A DNA stretch of 64,000 nucleotides, from contig NW_023503409.1 in NCBI RefSeq assembly GCF_014529535.1, positions 7,936,390 to 8,000,389 of the forward strand, written 5' to 3'. The notes under the pieces are model-generated. The model did no database searches. It was not told where the DNA came from and saw only the letters and a program-made list of their open reading frames with translations. The stretch's first letter is position 1. Each line of letters opens with the position of its first letter. Position numbers and translations under genes: made by a program. This document shows positions 36,312 through 45,661 of this stretch, piece after piece. Origin of the DNA: Bradysia coprophila (lineage: Eukaryota > Arthropoda > Insecta > Diptera > Sciaridae).

Positions 36312-36523
36312 TGATCACGAAGATAGTGTCATAGAAAGTTTCAGAAGTCTCCAACATCGAAATAAAAACTTGTATGATCAATTATCGATGCTTCGCTAAA
36401 ATCGGAGCCTACATTTTCCGTGTCTCGAATATCATTTTTGACGATATACTTTCATACTTTTGGAAAAATGTGCGACTACAATAACGACCGCGAATGGGTT
36501 AGCTTTAAATAAAAATTATTTTT
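36312..36523. repeat. 212-bp direct repeat, right copy flanking the truncated LINE
   Basis: Identical by eye to 35156-35367; see the LINE entry. Confidence 0.8.
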
Positions 36524-37015
36524 GGCTGTTTGACCAGCTCTGAGAAAAGTTTAACAACATTTTCATAAACTGCTCAGTTTTATCAAAGCTGGTCAAACTG
36601 CTGCAACCAAATCTATTTTCTGTTGAATGCTAACACATTCCAGTATTTAAAAAACGCCCAAATATATGCTTTTCAGCAAAGTATTGATGACTCTTAAGAG
36701 CAATGAAAATTTATAGCTTAAAATTAGGCGGAAAAATGTTCGCTCTTTGATGATTTCTACAAACCAAATTTTTAACTGACATTTTCTACGTTAGTTAGTT
36801 GTTAAAAAGCTCTGTTTAATCACTATATACGGACCACGAGACTCAATGTTTTTTAAGATATTCTATTCCATTGGAAATGTGGGCTCTATGCAAACACTAT
36901 CAGAACGGGTTGTATTCACATTTTATTGGAACAGTCTGTCATTTCAATATTTTCCATTAGAAGCCGGCCAAATCGTTTCATTAACTTTTTGTTTGCAAAT
37001 TCAGCGTTGTTGCGG
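36524..37015. other. Short intergenic region with a hairpin
   Basis: Near 36526-36600, TTTGACCAGCTCTGA is mirrored by AAGCTGGTCAAA, an imperfect hairpin. Otherwise nothing is recognised; it includes the 3' flank of the acyltransferase gene. Confidence 0.4.
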
Positions 37016-40000
37016 TTATTCCCGAGCAGTTGAACTGGTACCATAAGATGATCCCTTGCTAATTTTAGTTGTCCCAATCAACCTTTGAACCAAAATGTAA
37101 ACTGGAAGTTGGAAATAGAATAATGTGTTGAGGAAAACTGGTGAATCTCGATTGGCACTTACACAGTGACAGTATGGATATTCCAATGAAAAAGTACAAA
37201 AATTTTCCATTGAGCATTAGGCTAATTAAATAGTAAACAATTGGTGGGAGCGTTACGATTGTCCAAAATATCATGTTTAGTAATGTTCCCATTGTTCGCT
37301 GTACCAAGATCTGTATCAAAAATCAAAAATTCCAATTTGCCTGGCAACTTGTTTCTGATCTTTATGAATCGTCACTAATCATGCTTTAGCGGGTTAAATA
37401 GAGTTCGATGCCCTGAACCTGAATCACTACTCCGTGAGTCTCTTTAGAATTCGAATTAGTAATTAGCCATTACAAATAAAAATTTAAAAAAAGATGACGA
37501 GATCGGGATGGCTGTCGGCTGGCGTAACTTCAAGACAAAAGATCAAATCATTTGATATGAAGAAGAAATATTTTTTCAAACTTTTGTGAACAATTTCTAT
37601 GATTCCACTGAGGAATCCAGCACCAACGGAATAGTGAATCAAATTCTAGGCACCCAGCCTTATCTATTGTAGAGAAATGATAACAGGTGGGGCTGCGTTG
37701 ACCCCACTGGAAGCAACGCCATTTGTCATCATTTCTCTGATCTATCGGCACCTAGCATCTATCGAATATAATTGATAAAAAAAACTAGAGAAATTATAAC
37801 AGAAGGCGTTGATGTCACTTCACCGCAGCGCCATCTGTTGTAATTTGCCTGGGTAAAAGCAAAACGGAACATTGTTTTCAAACCGGTTCAATTGGTGTCA
37901 ATCCAGAGCCAGTGAAAAAGTCACCGTGCGTATGAAAACTGTCTTGGATCTTATCTTTAAAACGGTACATTTCCTGCAACCATTCAGCAGCTTCGTCTTC
38001 TTTGTCTGGTACCGATTTCATATCAACACGATGGATGAATAAGTGTGCTTCGACGCCACGACCATGCATTAGATTAGCAACAGATGGCTCAACCGGTCCA
38101 TTTTTATGGAATGCAATGTTAAAGTCTAAGATTGCGGTGAATTTTTTTCTTAACGTTGGAAGACTTGTTGTGAAGCCTCTTGTCCGTGGAATTAAGTGAT
38201 GTTTCAGCGCAGGCATTCCACGTTCTTGTGCAAATTTAACGGATGCTTCGTGTTTCTTTTCAGTAAAACGGGTCCCTTCAGCATAAAACAGTAGCTGATT
38301 TTTATGTGAAAGCATTTATAGAATGCATTTTGTATAAAAAAAAATGTTTCGTCATCACATACCAACACCGGATACGGATAATCCAAAATTTCGTTGATTT
38401 GTCGCTCAATAATTTGTTTATCTTTTTCAAATGACCGCTCCAAAAATATATACTCAGCGAATTTCCAGCCCCATCCAAGCGTTGGAAAATAGGAAATAAT
38501 TTTTTTCACATACGCTTTGCAATTTCCCAGCGCACCTACATTATCCCACATCATTCCTCCAATTACGAAATCAATTTCATACGAATGATTCATCAGCCAC
38601 AGTGTATGTTCTTTGCCCAAATATCGTTTTCGTACTTCTTCATCACAATACAGATACAATTTCGAGCCAGACCACCAATCGGCGAAAAATACCGATTCTG
38701 TTTGTATAGGGAAAGTTCCATAAATGATTTAAAATTGATATAAGAGAGAGACTTACGGCTAAGTAGTGAATAAATCAAGTAATATCCAATACGATTTAGC
38801 TGAAGAAGAAGAAGTGTTTACAATCGAAACGGAGCTCGTGCGAAAATTGATTATTGAACGTTTGGCCGTTACTTTTTTTGAGCTGAAATACATTCTGAGT
38901 AAAGTTGAACGTATGATTTGTTATAAGTGTATGAAGGTTTTTAGTTTAGTGCCTAAATAAGTGCGAAATCTGCGGAAACGAAGACAGCACGAGAACATAA
39001 CCTCAATATCAATTGAACATCTCCACATAATTCGGCAAGTTTTCGTTAAGTATTTTTACATCATTTTCTTTATCATTTTGCTATTACTAATATCATTTAT
39101 CAGGTATAGATCTTTCTAAATCGATTTCTTTTATTTTTTTCTTCTTCTGAAAGCGAAAGACCAGAACGTAAGCCTAAATTCAAGTGGTACATTCATAATC
39201 AACAAGTGGATAAAAATCGAAAGACCAAAAGCGTAAGACCAATACTAGTACATCGTCCACATTTAGATTGTGTAAAATTCGAGTTTGCTTCTGCAACAGA
39301 ATAAGTAAGACCGACACGTAAGACCAATTAAAGTTTGTTGCAGAAATCGTAAATTTTCGTGAAATTTTTTTCTTCGTGCATTCTACCTAATTCCTTATTT
39401 ACGTTGGGTGATATCCTCCGAAGTTGATTCAGTGCTTCTAGCTAAATTTCGGTTGTGGCCATAGCTTTTGAAACCTGAAGTGCTGACGTAAGTGGCTAAT
39501 ATGAGCAGCAGGTGTGAATTGAGTATTTATTATCAGAATGTTAGGGGAATGAGGACGAAGAACGCAGACTTTTTACCCGAGATTATGGCTAATTCGTACG
39601 ATATACTGTTGCTATGCGAGACGTGGCTGAATAGTGATTTGTATGACAGTGAATTCTTCGATAATCGGTACGTCGTTTTCAGGGTAGATAGAGACAGAGC
39701 TAGCACAGGTTTGAGCAAGGGAGGTGGTTGTCTTATAGCGATCAGGAGTGATCTTCATTCGATGAGAAGAAAAGAGTGGGAACTTAGCAAGGAAGATGTG
39801 TGGATTTCTATTTTTCATGAGAACGGTTCGAAGACGAATTTGAATGTGAGATATGTTGAGAATAACAGTGACTTGATGGCGTATCAGGTACACCTTGATA
39901 AGGTCTGTGAGATAGTTGCTGCTGCTGATGACAGTGATTCCTTTGCGATGTTCGGAGACTATAACCTTAGTGACAGTATAGTGTGGAATGAGGAATCGGG

Positions 40001-42660
40001 TATATATAAAGCGGAAGTGAATCCTCGGACCACGGTCGATAAGAGAATTCCTCATGAGCTGTTCAATGTTCAGGCGTTTTGTAACTTAAATCAGTTAAAT
40101 GTGATTCGGAATGAGTTGGGTAGAACGTTAGATCTTCTTCTGTCAGATATTGAGCCAAGTAAGTTTCGAATTGAAAGGTGTAAGAAGCCGATAGTTGCTG
40201 AAGACGATCATCACCCAGCGTTGAAGGTAACCTTGAATGTAAGTCCGCTTAAATATTTTGTTGAGAAAAGACCGCCTAAGACGAACTTCTGGCGTGCCAA
40301 TTACGTCGATTTAAATCAACAACTGCAAGGTATTGAGTGGGAAATGGAACTAAATGAGCTTGGTGTAAACGATGCAGTCAATCGTTTTTACGAAATATTG
40401 GAACCGATTATTGATAGTATTCCGAAAGTTCGCAGCTCAATCAGAGATTTTCCCGTTTTTTACACGCCGAGATTGATAAAATTGATTAAAAAAAAAGAAA
40501 GAGCAAAAGGTAAGCTAAATAAGTATGACAGCGTTGCAAACTTTAAAACTTTTTCAACTCTGAGAAAGCAAGTGAAGCAGGAGATTAAGATTTGCTTTTC
40601 GAACTACATTGACGACTGTGAAACTAAGATCAAGTCCAATACAAAGTGTTTCTTTTCGCTTACTAAGTCAATGAGAAAGACCAACTCTTTGCCGAATTGC
40701 TTGAAGTATGGTGACCAGGTTGCGACGGACAGGAACTCTATCTGTGACCTGTTCTCGAAGTTTTTCCAATCAGTATATCTAAATGATACAAATCGGGTCG
40801 AGAGTACAGCTGTGAAAGAAGATTGTGCTGTAAATGAAAGTGAAATTATGTTCAGTGCTAACGATATCGAGAATGTCTTGAAACGATTTGACGTCAATAA
40901 AGTAACAAGCCCGGATGATATTCCGATTATGTTTTATAAAAATCTGTCGCGTTCGTTGTCGTTGCCGCTTATGATATTGTTCAATAAGTCATTAAAGGAG
41001 CGTGCATTTCCGGATAAATGGAAAACGAGTTTTATTACGCCAATTTACAAGGAGGGGGATAAATCTAATGTCATGAACTACCGTGCGGTTTCTATTTTAT
41101 GCGCTGTTTCGAAAGTCTTTGAGAAGCTGCTGTTTACCGTCCTGTTCGAAAAATTTAAAAAATACATACATCCATCCCAGCACGGTTTTTTCGTTAAAAG
41201 GTCGACACAAACAAACTTAATGGAATTCGTGACGTCGGTTTCCCAGTCGATGGCGAAAGGTGGTCAAGTTGATGTACTTTACACCGATTTCTCCAAGGCA
41301 TTTGACCGCATCGACCACGACATTCTGCTCAAGAAACTATTAAAATTTGGATTCAGCAAACCCTTAGTAACATGGTTCCAATCCTATCTATCGGAGCGTT
41401 CGTTGTTCGTGTCAATTGGAGGTGGAAAGTCAAAAAAGATAACTCCGACTTCCGGTGTGCCTCAAGGTTCAATATTGGGCCCGTTTTTGTTCACCATATT
41501 CGTCAATGATCTGCTTCAGTCATTGGAAACGTCGTTTGGATTCGCTGACGATCTCAAGCTGCTCAGAAAAGTTGACAACGGCGGGGATTGCTACATTTTT
41601 CAACTGGAAATGAATCAATTGCGCAAATGGTGTACCCTGAACAGACTAGACCTGAATGTCAAAAAATGTGCTATCATGTCATTCACCCACAAAGCTGAAA
41701 TCAACAGGCTGGAATATCAATATAAAATTGGAGACGACATTCTTCTAAGAGTACGTTCGAAATTAGATCTGGGTGTTATGATCGACGATAAATTATCTTT
41801 CAAAGAACACGTAAGCATGACAACACGGAAAGCCTATCAAATGCTCGGTTTCATCTTTCGATGTGGTAAATACTTTAAGTCTAGGGAGAGTTTGCTTGTC
41901 CTGTACAACTCGCTTGTTCGAAGCCGACTTGAATATTGTGCTTCAGTTTGGAATCCGATATACAAAGATCGCATTGAGATCATTGAAAAGGTTCAACGCA
42001 AATTTACGCGTATGTTCTTTTACAAGTTTCGAATCCCGAAAGTAGATTACGTAAATAGATGTCGGCACCTCCAACTGCATTCACTGGCGAACAGGAGACT
42101 GGAAAATGATGAGATAGTTTTGTACAAACTGATTCATGACGGGATTGACTCTTCTCTAATTCGTCAACTTTCGTACCACAATAGAAGTCGTGAGACTCGA
42201 CAAAACAATCGGGTCTTCTATACCCCACAGTGGAGCAGCAACATTGTGCGTAATGAACCTCTTCATCGGATGCAAGAAAATCACGACGAATATTTCTCAG
42301 GTGTTGATATAATTAATGGGAGGTTTGATTGGTTTAAGAAAACGGTTAGAGCTAAATTTAATAACTGATTAACAATGTGACTGGATTAGAAATTAGCAAT
42401 GATCTGGATTTGGATTTTGGTTATGATAATTTGTGTTTTTTAGTTTAAGATTAATATGTTATTGGGCTGAAAAAGTCTGTTTATTGATCTATAAATAAAT
42501 AAATAAAATAAATACGACGATATAGTTGTTTATTAATCGGTCTTAATCCGTAAAACAGTATGCATTGAACGATATTGATTATCAGGCCGGATATAAAGTA
42601 AGTAATGCAAAAGCATAAGTGAACTGCGTTCGAACTCTTGATTTCAGCTAACAAACTCAT
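37016..42660 (-). CDS. AGPAT: AGPAT-family lysophospholipid acyltransferase, first coding exon split by a LINE
   Basis: This enzyme would acylate 1-acyl-glycerol-3-phosphate (or another lysophospholipid) in the ER membrane. Minus-strand coding parts are 42660-42511 plus 38787-38757 (one exon split by the LINE at 38794-42510), then 38697-38363, 38294-37884, 37310-37163 and 37101-37016. Without the insert and one 6-bp target copy they add up to 387 codons, the length of AGPAT3/4. An N-terminal membrane segment ends in PINKQLYRRI. NHSYEID supplies the HX4D catalytic motif and AEGTRFTEKK the EGTR motif. Two C-terminal hydrophobic segments precede ISKGSSYG, matching the vertebrate C-terminus. The frame left of the insertion would terminate about ten codons into the LINE, so this allele is probably null unless spliced around. 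Confidence 0.85.
38794..42510 (+). mobile_element. Near-complete non-LTR retrotransposon (LINE) inserted in a coding exon
   Basis: A 3717-bp insert flanked by the 6-bp direct repeat AATACG (38788-38793 and 42511-42516). It has about 700 bp of 5' leader, one EN-RT frame (39501-42368), a 3' UTR of about 120 bp and an (AAAT)n-type tail. It is oriented opposite to the acyltransferase gene. The leader carries repeated GTAAGACCA/GTAAGACC words (39160-39330). No separate ORF1 is evident, so the copy is either a one-ORF element or slightly 5'-truncated. Confidence 0.9.
39501..42368 (+). CDS. LINE polyprotein: APE-type endonuclease and reverse transcriptase
   Basis: An uninterrupted 955-codon frame. 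ATG at 39501 is preferred; an in-frame TAA at 39489-39491 closes the frame upstream. The N-terminal endonuclease shows YYQNVRGMR, LLCETWLN, GDYNLSD (about residue 152) and DDHHPALKV. The RT domain shows YRAVSILCAVSKVFEKLL, QHGFFVKRSTQTN, DFSKAFDRIDHDIL (about 596), SGVPQGSILGPFLFTIFVND and the catalytic FADD (about 681). The C-terminus carries RSRLEYCASVWNP. There is no RNase H. The product would nick target DNA and copy its own RNA there. I place it near the Jockey/CR1 side of LINEs without naming a family. With every motif intact it may be active. Confidence 0.92.
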   Translation: MSSRCELSIYYQNVRGMRTKNADFLPEIMANSYDILLLCETWLNSDLYDSEFFDNRYVVFRVDRDRASTGLSKGGGCLIAIRSDLHSMRRKEWELSKEDVWISIFHENGSKTNLNVRYVENNSDLMAYQVHLDKVCEIVAAADDSDSFAMFGDYNLSDSIVWNEESGIYKAEVNPRTTVDKRIPHELFNVQAFCNLNQLNVIRNELGRTLDLLLSDIEPSKFRIERCKKPIVAEDDHHPALKVTLNVSPLKYFVEKRPPKTNFWRANYVDLNQQLQGIEWEMELNELGVNDAVNRFYEILEPIIDSIPKVRSSIRDFPVFYTPRLIKLIKKKERAKGKLNKYDSVANFKTFSTLRKQVKQEIKICFSNYIDDCETKIKSNTKCFFSLTKSMRKTNSLPNCLKYGDQVATDRNSICDLFSKFFQSVYLNDTNRVESTAVKEDCAVNESEIMFSANDIENVLKRFDVNKVTSPDDIPIMFYKNLSRSLSLPLMILFNKSLKERAFPDKWKTSFITPIYKEGDKSNVMNYRAVSILCAVSKVFEKLLFTVLFEKFKKYIHPSQHGFFVKRSTQTNLMEFVTSVSQSMAKGGQVDVLYTDFSKAFDRIDHDILLKKLLKFGFSKPLVTWFQSYLSERSLFVSIGGGKSKKITPTSGVPQGSILGPFLFTIFVNDLLQSLETSFGFADDLKLLRKVDNGGDCYIFQLEMNQLRKWCTLNRLDLNVKKCAIMSFTHKAEINRLEYQYKIGDDILLRVRSKLDLGVMIDDKLSFKEHVSMTTRKAYQMLGFIFRCGKYFKSRESLLVLYNSLVRSRLEYCASVWNPIYKDRIEIIEKVQRKFTRMFFYKFRIPKVDYVNRCRHLQLHSLANRRLENDEIVLYKLIHDGIDSSLIRQLSYHNRSRETRQNNRVFYTPQWSSNIVRNEPLHRMQENHDEYFSGVDIINGRFDWFKKTVRAKFNN

Positions 42661-43034
42661 TTTTTGTATTTTAATGTTCTCGGTGGGCTGAGAAATCAAC
42701 GACACATTGATTTTAACTTTTCTCTTTTGTTGAACTGTTTAAAACGTCTCGATACAAACACTTATACTGTTATCACGACCTGCAACTTATTACTGAAACA
42801 ACATCAACATTTCAACTTGCTAAATGCATCAAAATGTAATTAATTCAGTCAAGGAAAACCTCTCAATAGATAGTGGGGACGCAAGTCGTTGTGTTTGGTC
42901 TAGTAGCGATTTTTTTTATTCGAAGAAAACAATGGAGTTGACGACATGAAAATAGGTTCCAAAAAGTAATTACAAAATATAAAAAATTTCTTTCATTGAC
43001 TTGAAGCATTGAAAGTTGAGTTAGATCTTTGAAT
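42661..43034. other. Upstream flank of the acyltransferase gene
   Basis: Should contain the 5' UTR and promoter of the minus-strand acyltransferase. GGGGACGCAAGTCG near 42877 echoes the GACGCAAGTC word found in the foldbacks. Nothing else is recognised. Confidence 0.4.
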
Positions 43035-43530
43035 TACCAAACTTATTCTCTGTTTTTCTTTGCATTTTTTTCGCCGGTTGCATTGTAAATCATCTTGCCG
43101 ATTTTATTGATGAAATTGATAGCTTCTGTGGCCCAAAGCCCAAGAGTTTCGACTGCAAAAGCAAGAATAATATAATTCCGCTCGAGTAGTTTCTTGTATT
43201 TGTCTGTTTCTTTTTTGTTGCATTTTCGGCAACTGATCCGTTCTTTGATGAAGAATAACGAATGTACGACGGCGCCAACGTATCTGAACACGTCGCATCC
43301 CAAACTTACATTTGACCTCGGCTCCATGGTACCAAAATCATTCCATCGACTCTTTTTCCATCGTCACGAAATAAGCCTTCTGGCTCTCTTTTAGATGGAA
43401 TTGCTGCAGTTTGTAAAGCATTTTGCAGAATGTTGTTTAGTTCTGTGTGGCAAGGAGGACGTCCAAGACTCTTTAAACAGCTCAAGCTATGCGTTCCATT
43501 GGGTCACCGCCCAAAAAATTTGCCAACTTT
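43035..43530 (-). pseudogene. Degraded fragment of an RLE-type non-LTR element
   Basis: Minus-strand reading recovers LSCLKSLGRPPCHTELNN, then FRDDGKRVDGMILVPW, an in-frame stop, VWDAT, and after a frame change LLERNYIILAFAVETLG and an ATGEKN motif. This is the same domain order as 1-899, so the same kind of element is present twice in the window, here in opposite orientation. At least one stop and two frame changes show that it is dead. Confidence 0.6.
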
Positions 43531-45661
43531 TCCGAAAAAGTACTTTTCTCCCCGTTCAACAATATTCTCTATTTTTAACTGCTAACCAAATTCTCTCCCA
43601 TCGCCCTGAAACCACCATCAACCTATATAGCTCATTACATTCTATGTAATAGACTAGACAGTTCCTAAGAAAATTTGACTTGTGCCACGACACCTCACTA
43701 CCGTGATGACATGATAGTCTATAAGTCGATAAGTAAATCGATAACTGAAAATAAAAATGAGATTAAAAAAAAACCTTTAATAGATAACGTAGCTAAATTT
43801 CGAATAATTCTTTGCACTTGTTGCACATTCATTCGAGTTCGATTTGAAGATAGTTATGCTATTTAATAATATATAGCTACTTTTTATTATGCATGGTGCG
43901 CACAGCATAGGTTCTTGTATACAACGAGGTTTGACGTTCTCAGTCGCATTGAGGGAACCCATTATAAGAAACTTTTAAAATAGAGAAAAATATGTATTTC
44001 AAGATAGAACAGTCAGATCATTAGTCCCACGTGACGAAACTTTTTTTTGTAAATTTGCCCGGGCTACCCGTGGAAGTCGGCGCTCCTGCTTCGATCAAAT
44101 GAAGTTATAGATCTGACTATTACACTGATAATATTGCTGTAGTATTTAAGGTTAGCCACAAGTCTACACGTCCAATCAGAGCCTAATATTAATTTGGGAA
44201 TTAATTCTATAAATTCACAAAATTCCCATTTTTTTCTAATTTTCACAAAAATTCCCTAAAACTTACAACAGTATATTCAGTAAATTAAGCTGAAAACTCA
44301 ATAAAAATTCAAATTCACAGCTTGGGTATCTTGCTGTCGCTTTCGTTTCACTTTTTGCATCATCAGAAACTGTCGCTCGTACTTCGGTAATTTTGGTATT
44401 CTTAGCCACATTCGGTGCAATCGATGTTACCTAGGATCGAACAATCCGCCTTAACTTTACATTTGATAAAAAGATGAGTTCCCTAGTATCGAACGTTTAT
44501 GTTACATTTCGCAAAATAATGAATTTCCTAGGATCGAACGAAACACCTTCACGTTCCATCGATTGTGTGCAAAACACCTTTATTTTCGAAATCTCCGGAT
44601 TTTTTATTCAAAGTTTCATTTTTCCTATATTTCCAATCTACTTTTTCATATTGAGTGCTAATAGTGCCTCTATTATACTGTAGCTAATAGCATCGGGTGC
44701 CAAAAGTCTCTTTGTTATACTGTGGCAAATGGCACTGTGTGCGATTAGCCTTACTATCATAAAGAGACTATTGGCACCAGGTGCTATTAGCCACAGTATA
44801 AGAGACTGTTGGCACCCGGTTCTAATAACATATTTGTTAAAGTTTTTCATAGCCTAAATTTAAAATTGACGTCAAATAAAAATAAATCATTTGGAAACAT
44901 GCATGTATATATAGAGATCGTCAAACAATTTTTCCATTGATCGAAATGCACCGCCGATTAAACCGACCATGTAATGAACTTTTTCGTGAATCAGTTCAAC
45001 TTCAAGTGAAAAAAAAACCGACGAATGTACATTCACGTAGAAAAAAGCCGAAACGGAATTCTTTCGTGAAAAACGTTTCTCTTTTGTGAAAAAGGACTTT
45101 CGTTTACCGCAAAAAATCTCTTTTGTAGCAATTTGCGTTATAACTTTAGCCACCCAATTATGAAATATAGATTTCCGGTTTCTCAAATTCAAGTTCAATT
45201 ACCTTCTTCTTTCTCGGTGTAAGTTGAATTCCCAAGTATCAAAAATGAGATTCGGGTCGAATATCGAAATGCTACTTCTTTTTATTCATTGGTATAGTTC
45301 CTAGTCAATCTTTACGAAAACAATTTGTTTCAGTTTGACGATTGCCACAAAAGATTTACTTTTGTAAAAAAAAGAAATACTTTGGTGCCAACGGTTCCGA
45401 ATAAGCTGTCACTATTTGTATGACTGATTTTATCTTATTTCGTCAGGGGTCGGAGTGTAAAAGCCAATTTTTTTTAGTTGTGATTGTATGGTGTTGCCAC
45501 ATGGTGTGTATTTGCGTTCACCCCTACATTATTTACAGTTTTCTGGATTAACGAATGATATCTTCCATACAAAATCCTAAATTGAACGAAATTTTTTATT
45601 TGCAAAAAGAAATGTTACTACCACACATTCGTATGTACGAATTGAATAACACAAATGCCAC
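43531..45661. other. Intergenic DNA with repeats, no supported gene
   Basis: CCTAGGATCGAAC or close variants occur at about 44430, 44485 and 44531 (spacing near 50 bp). A foldback lies at 44662-44817. The minus-strand frame at 44887-45198 has no recognisable domain. Confidence 0.4.
44662..44817. mobile_element. Foldback with internally repeated arms
   Basis: The arms carry TATACTGTRGCTAATAGCA, GGTGCCAA and AGTCTCTT both in tandem and inverted around 44740. The structure is a palindrome built from repeated subunits; it has no coding content. Confidence 0.6.

Noticed and set aside
38766-38960. Frame spanning the LINE's left junction, considered as ORF1
   Set aside because: It starts in acyltransferase exon sequence and crosses the insertion point, so it is not a native reading frame. 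A truncated ORF1 remnant cannot be excluded.
39492-39500. GTG at 39492 as start of the LINE polyprotein
   Set aside because: ATG at 39501 is in frame, and a stop lies directly upstream of the GTG.
42661-42705. N-terminal extension of the acyltransferase from a GTG at 42705
   Set aside because: ATG at 42660 aligns with the usual AGPAT start, just before the first membrane segment.
44887-45198. 103-codon minus-strand frame
   Set aside because: Biased to Lys/Phe by A/T-rich words such as repeated TTTCGTGAA. No family resemblance.
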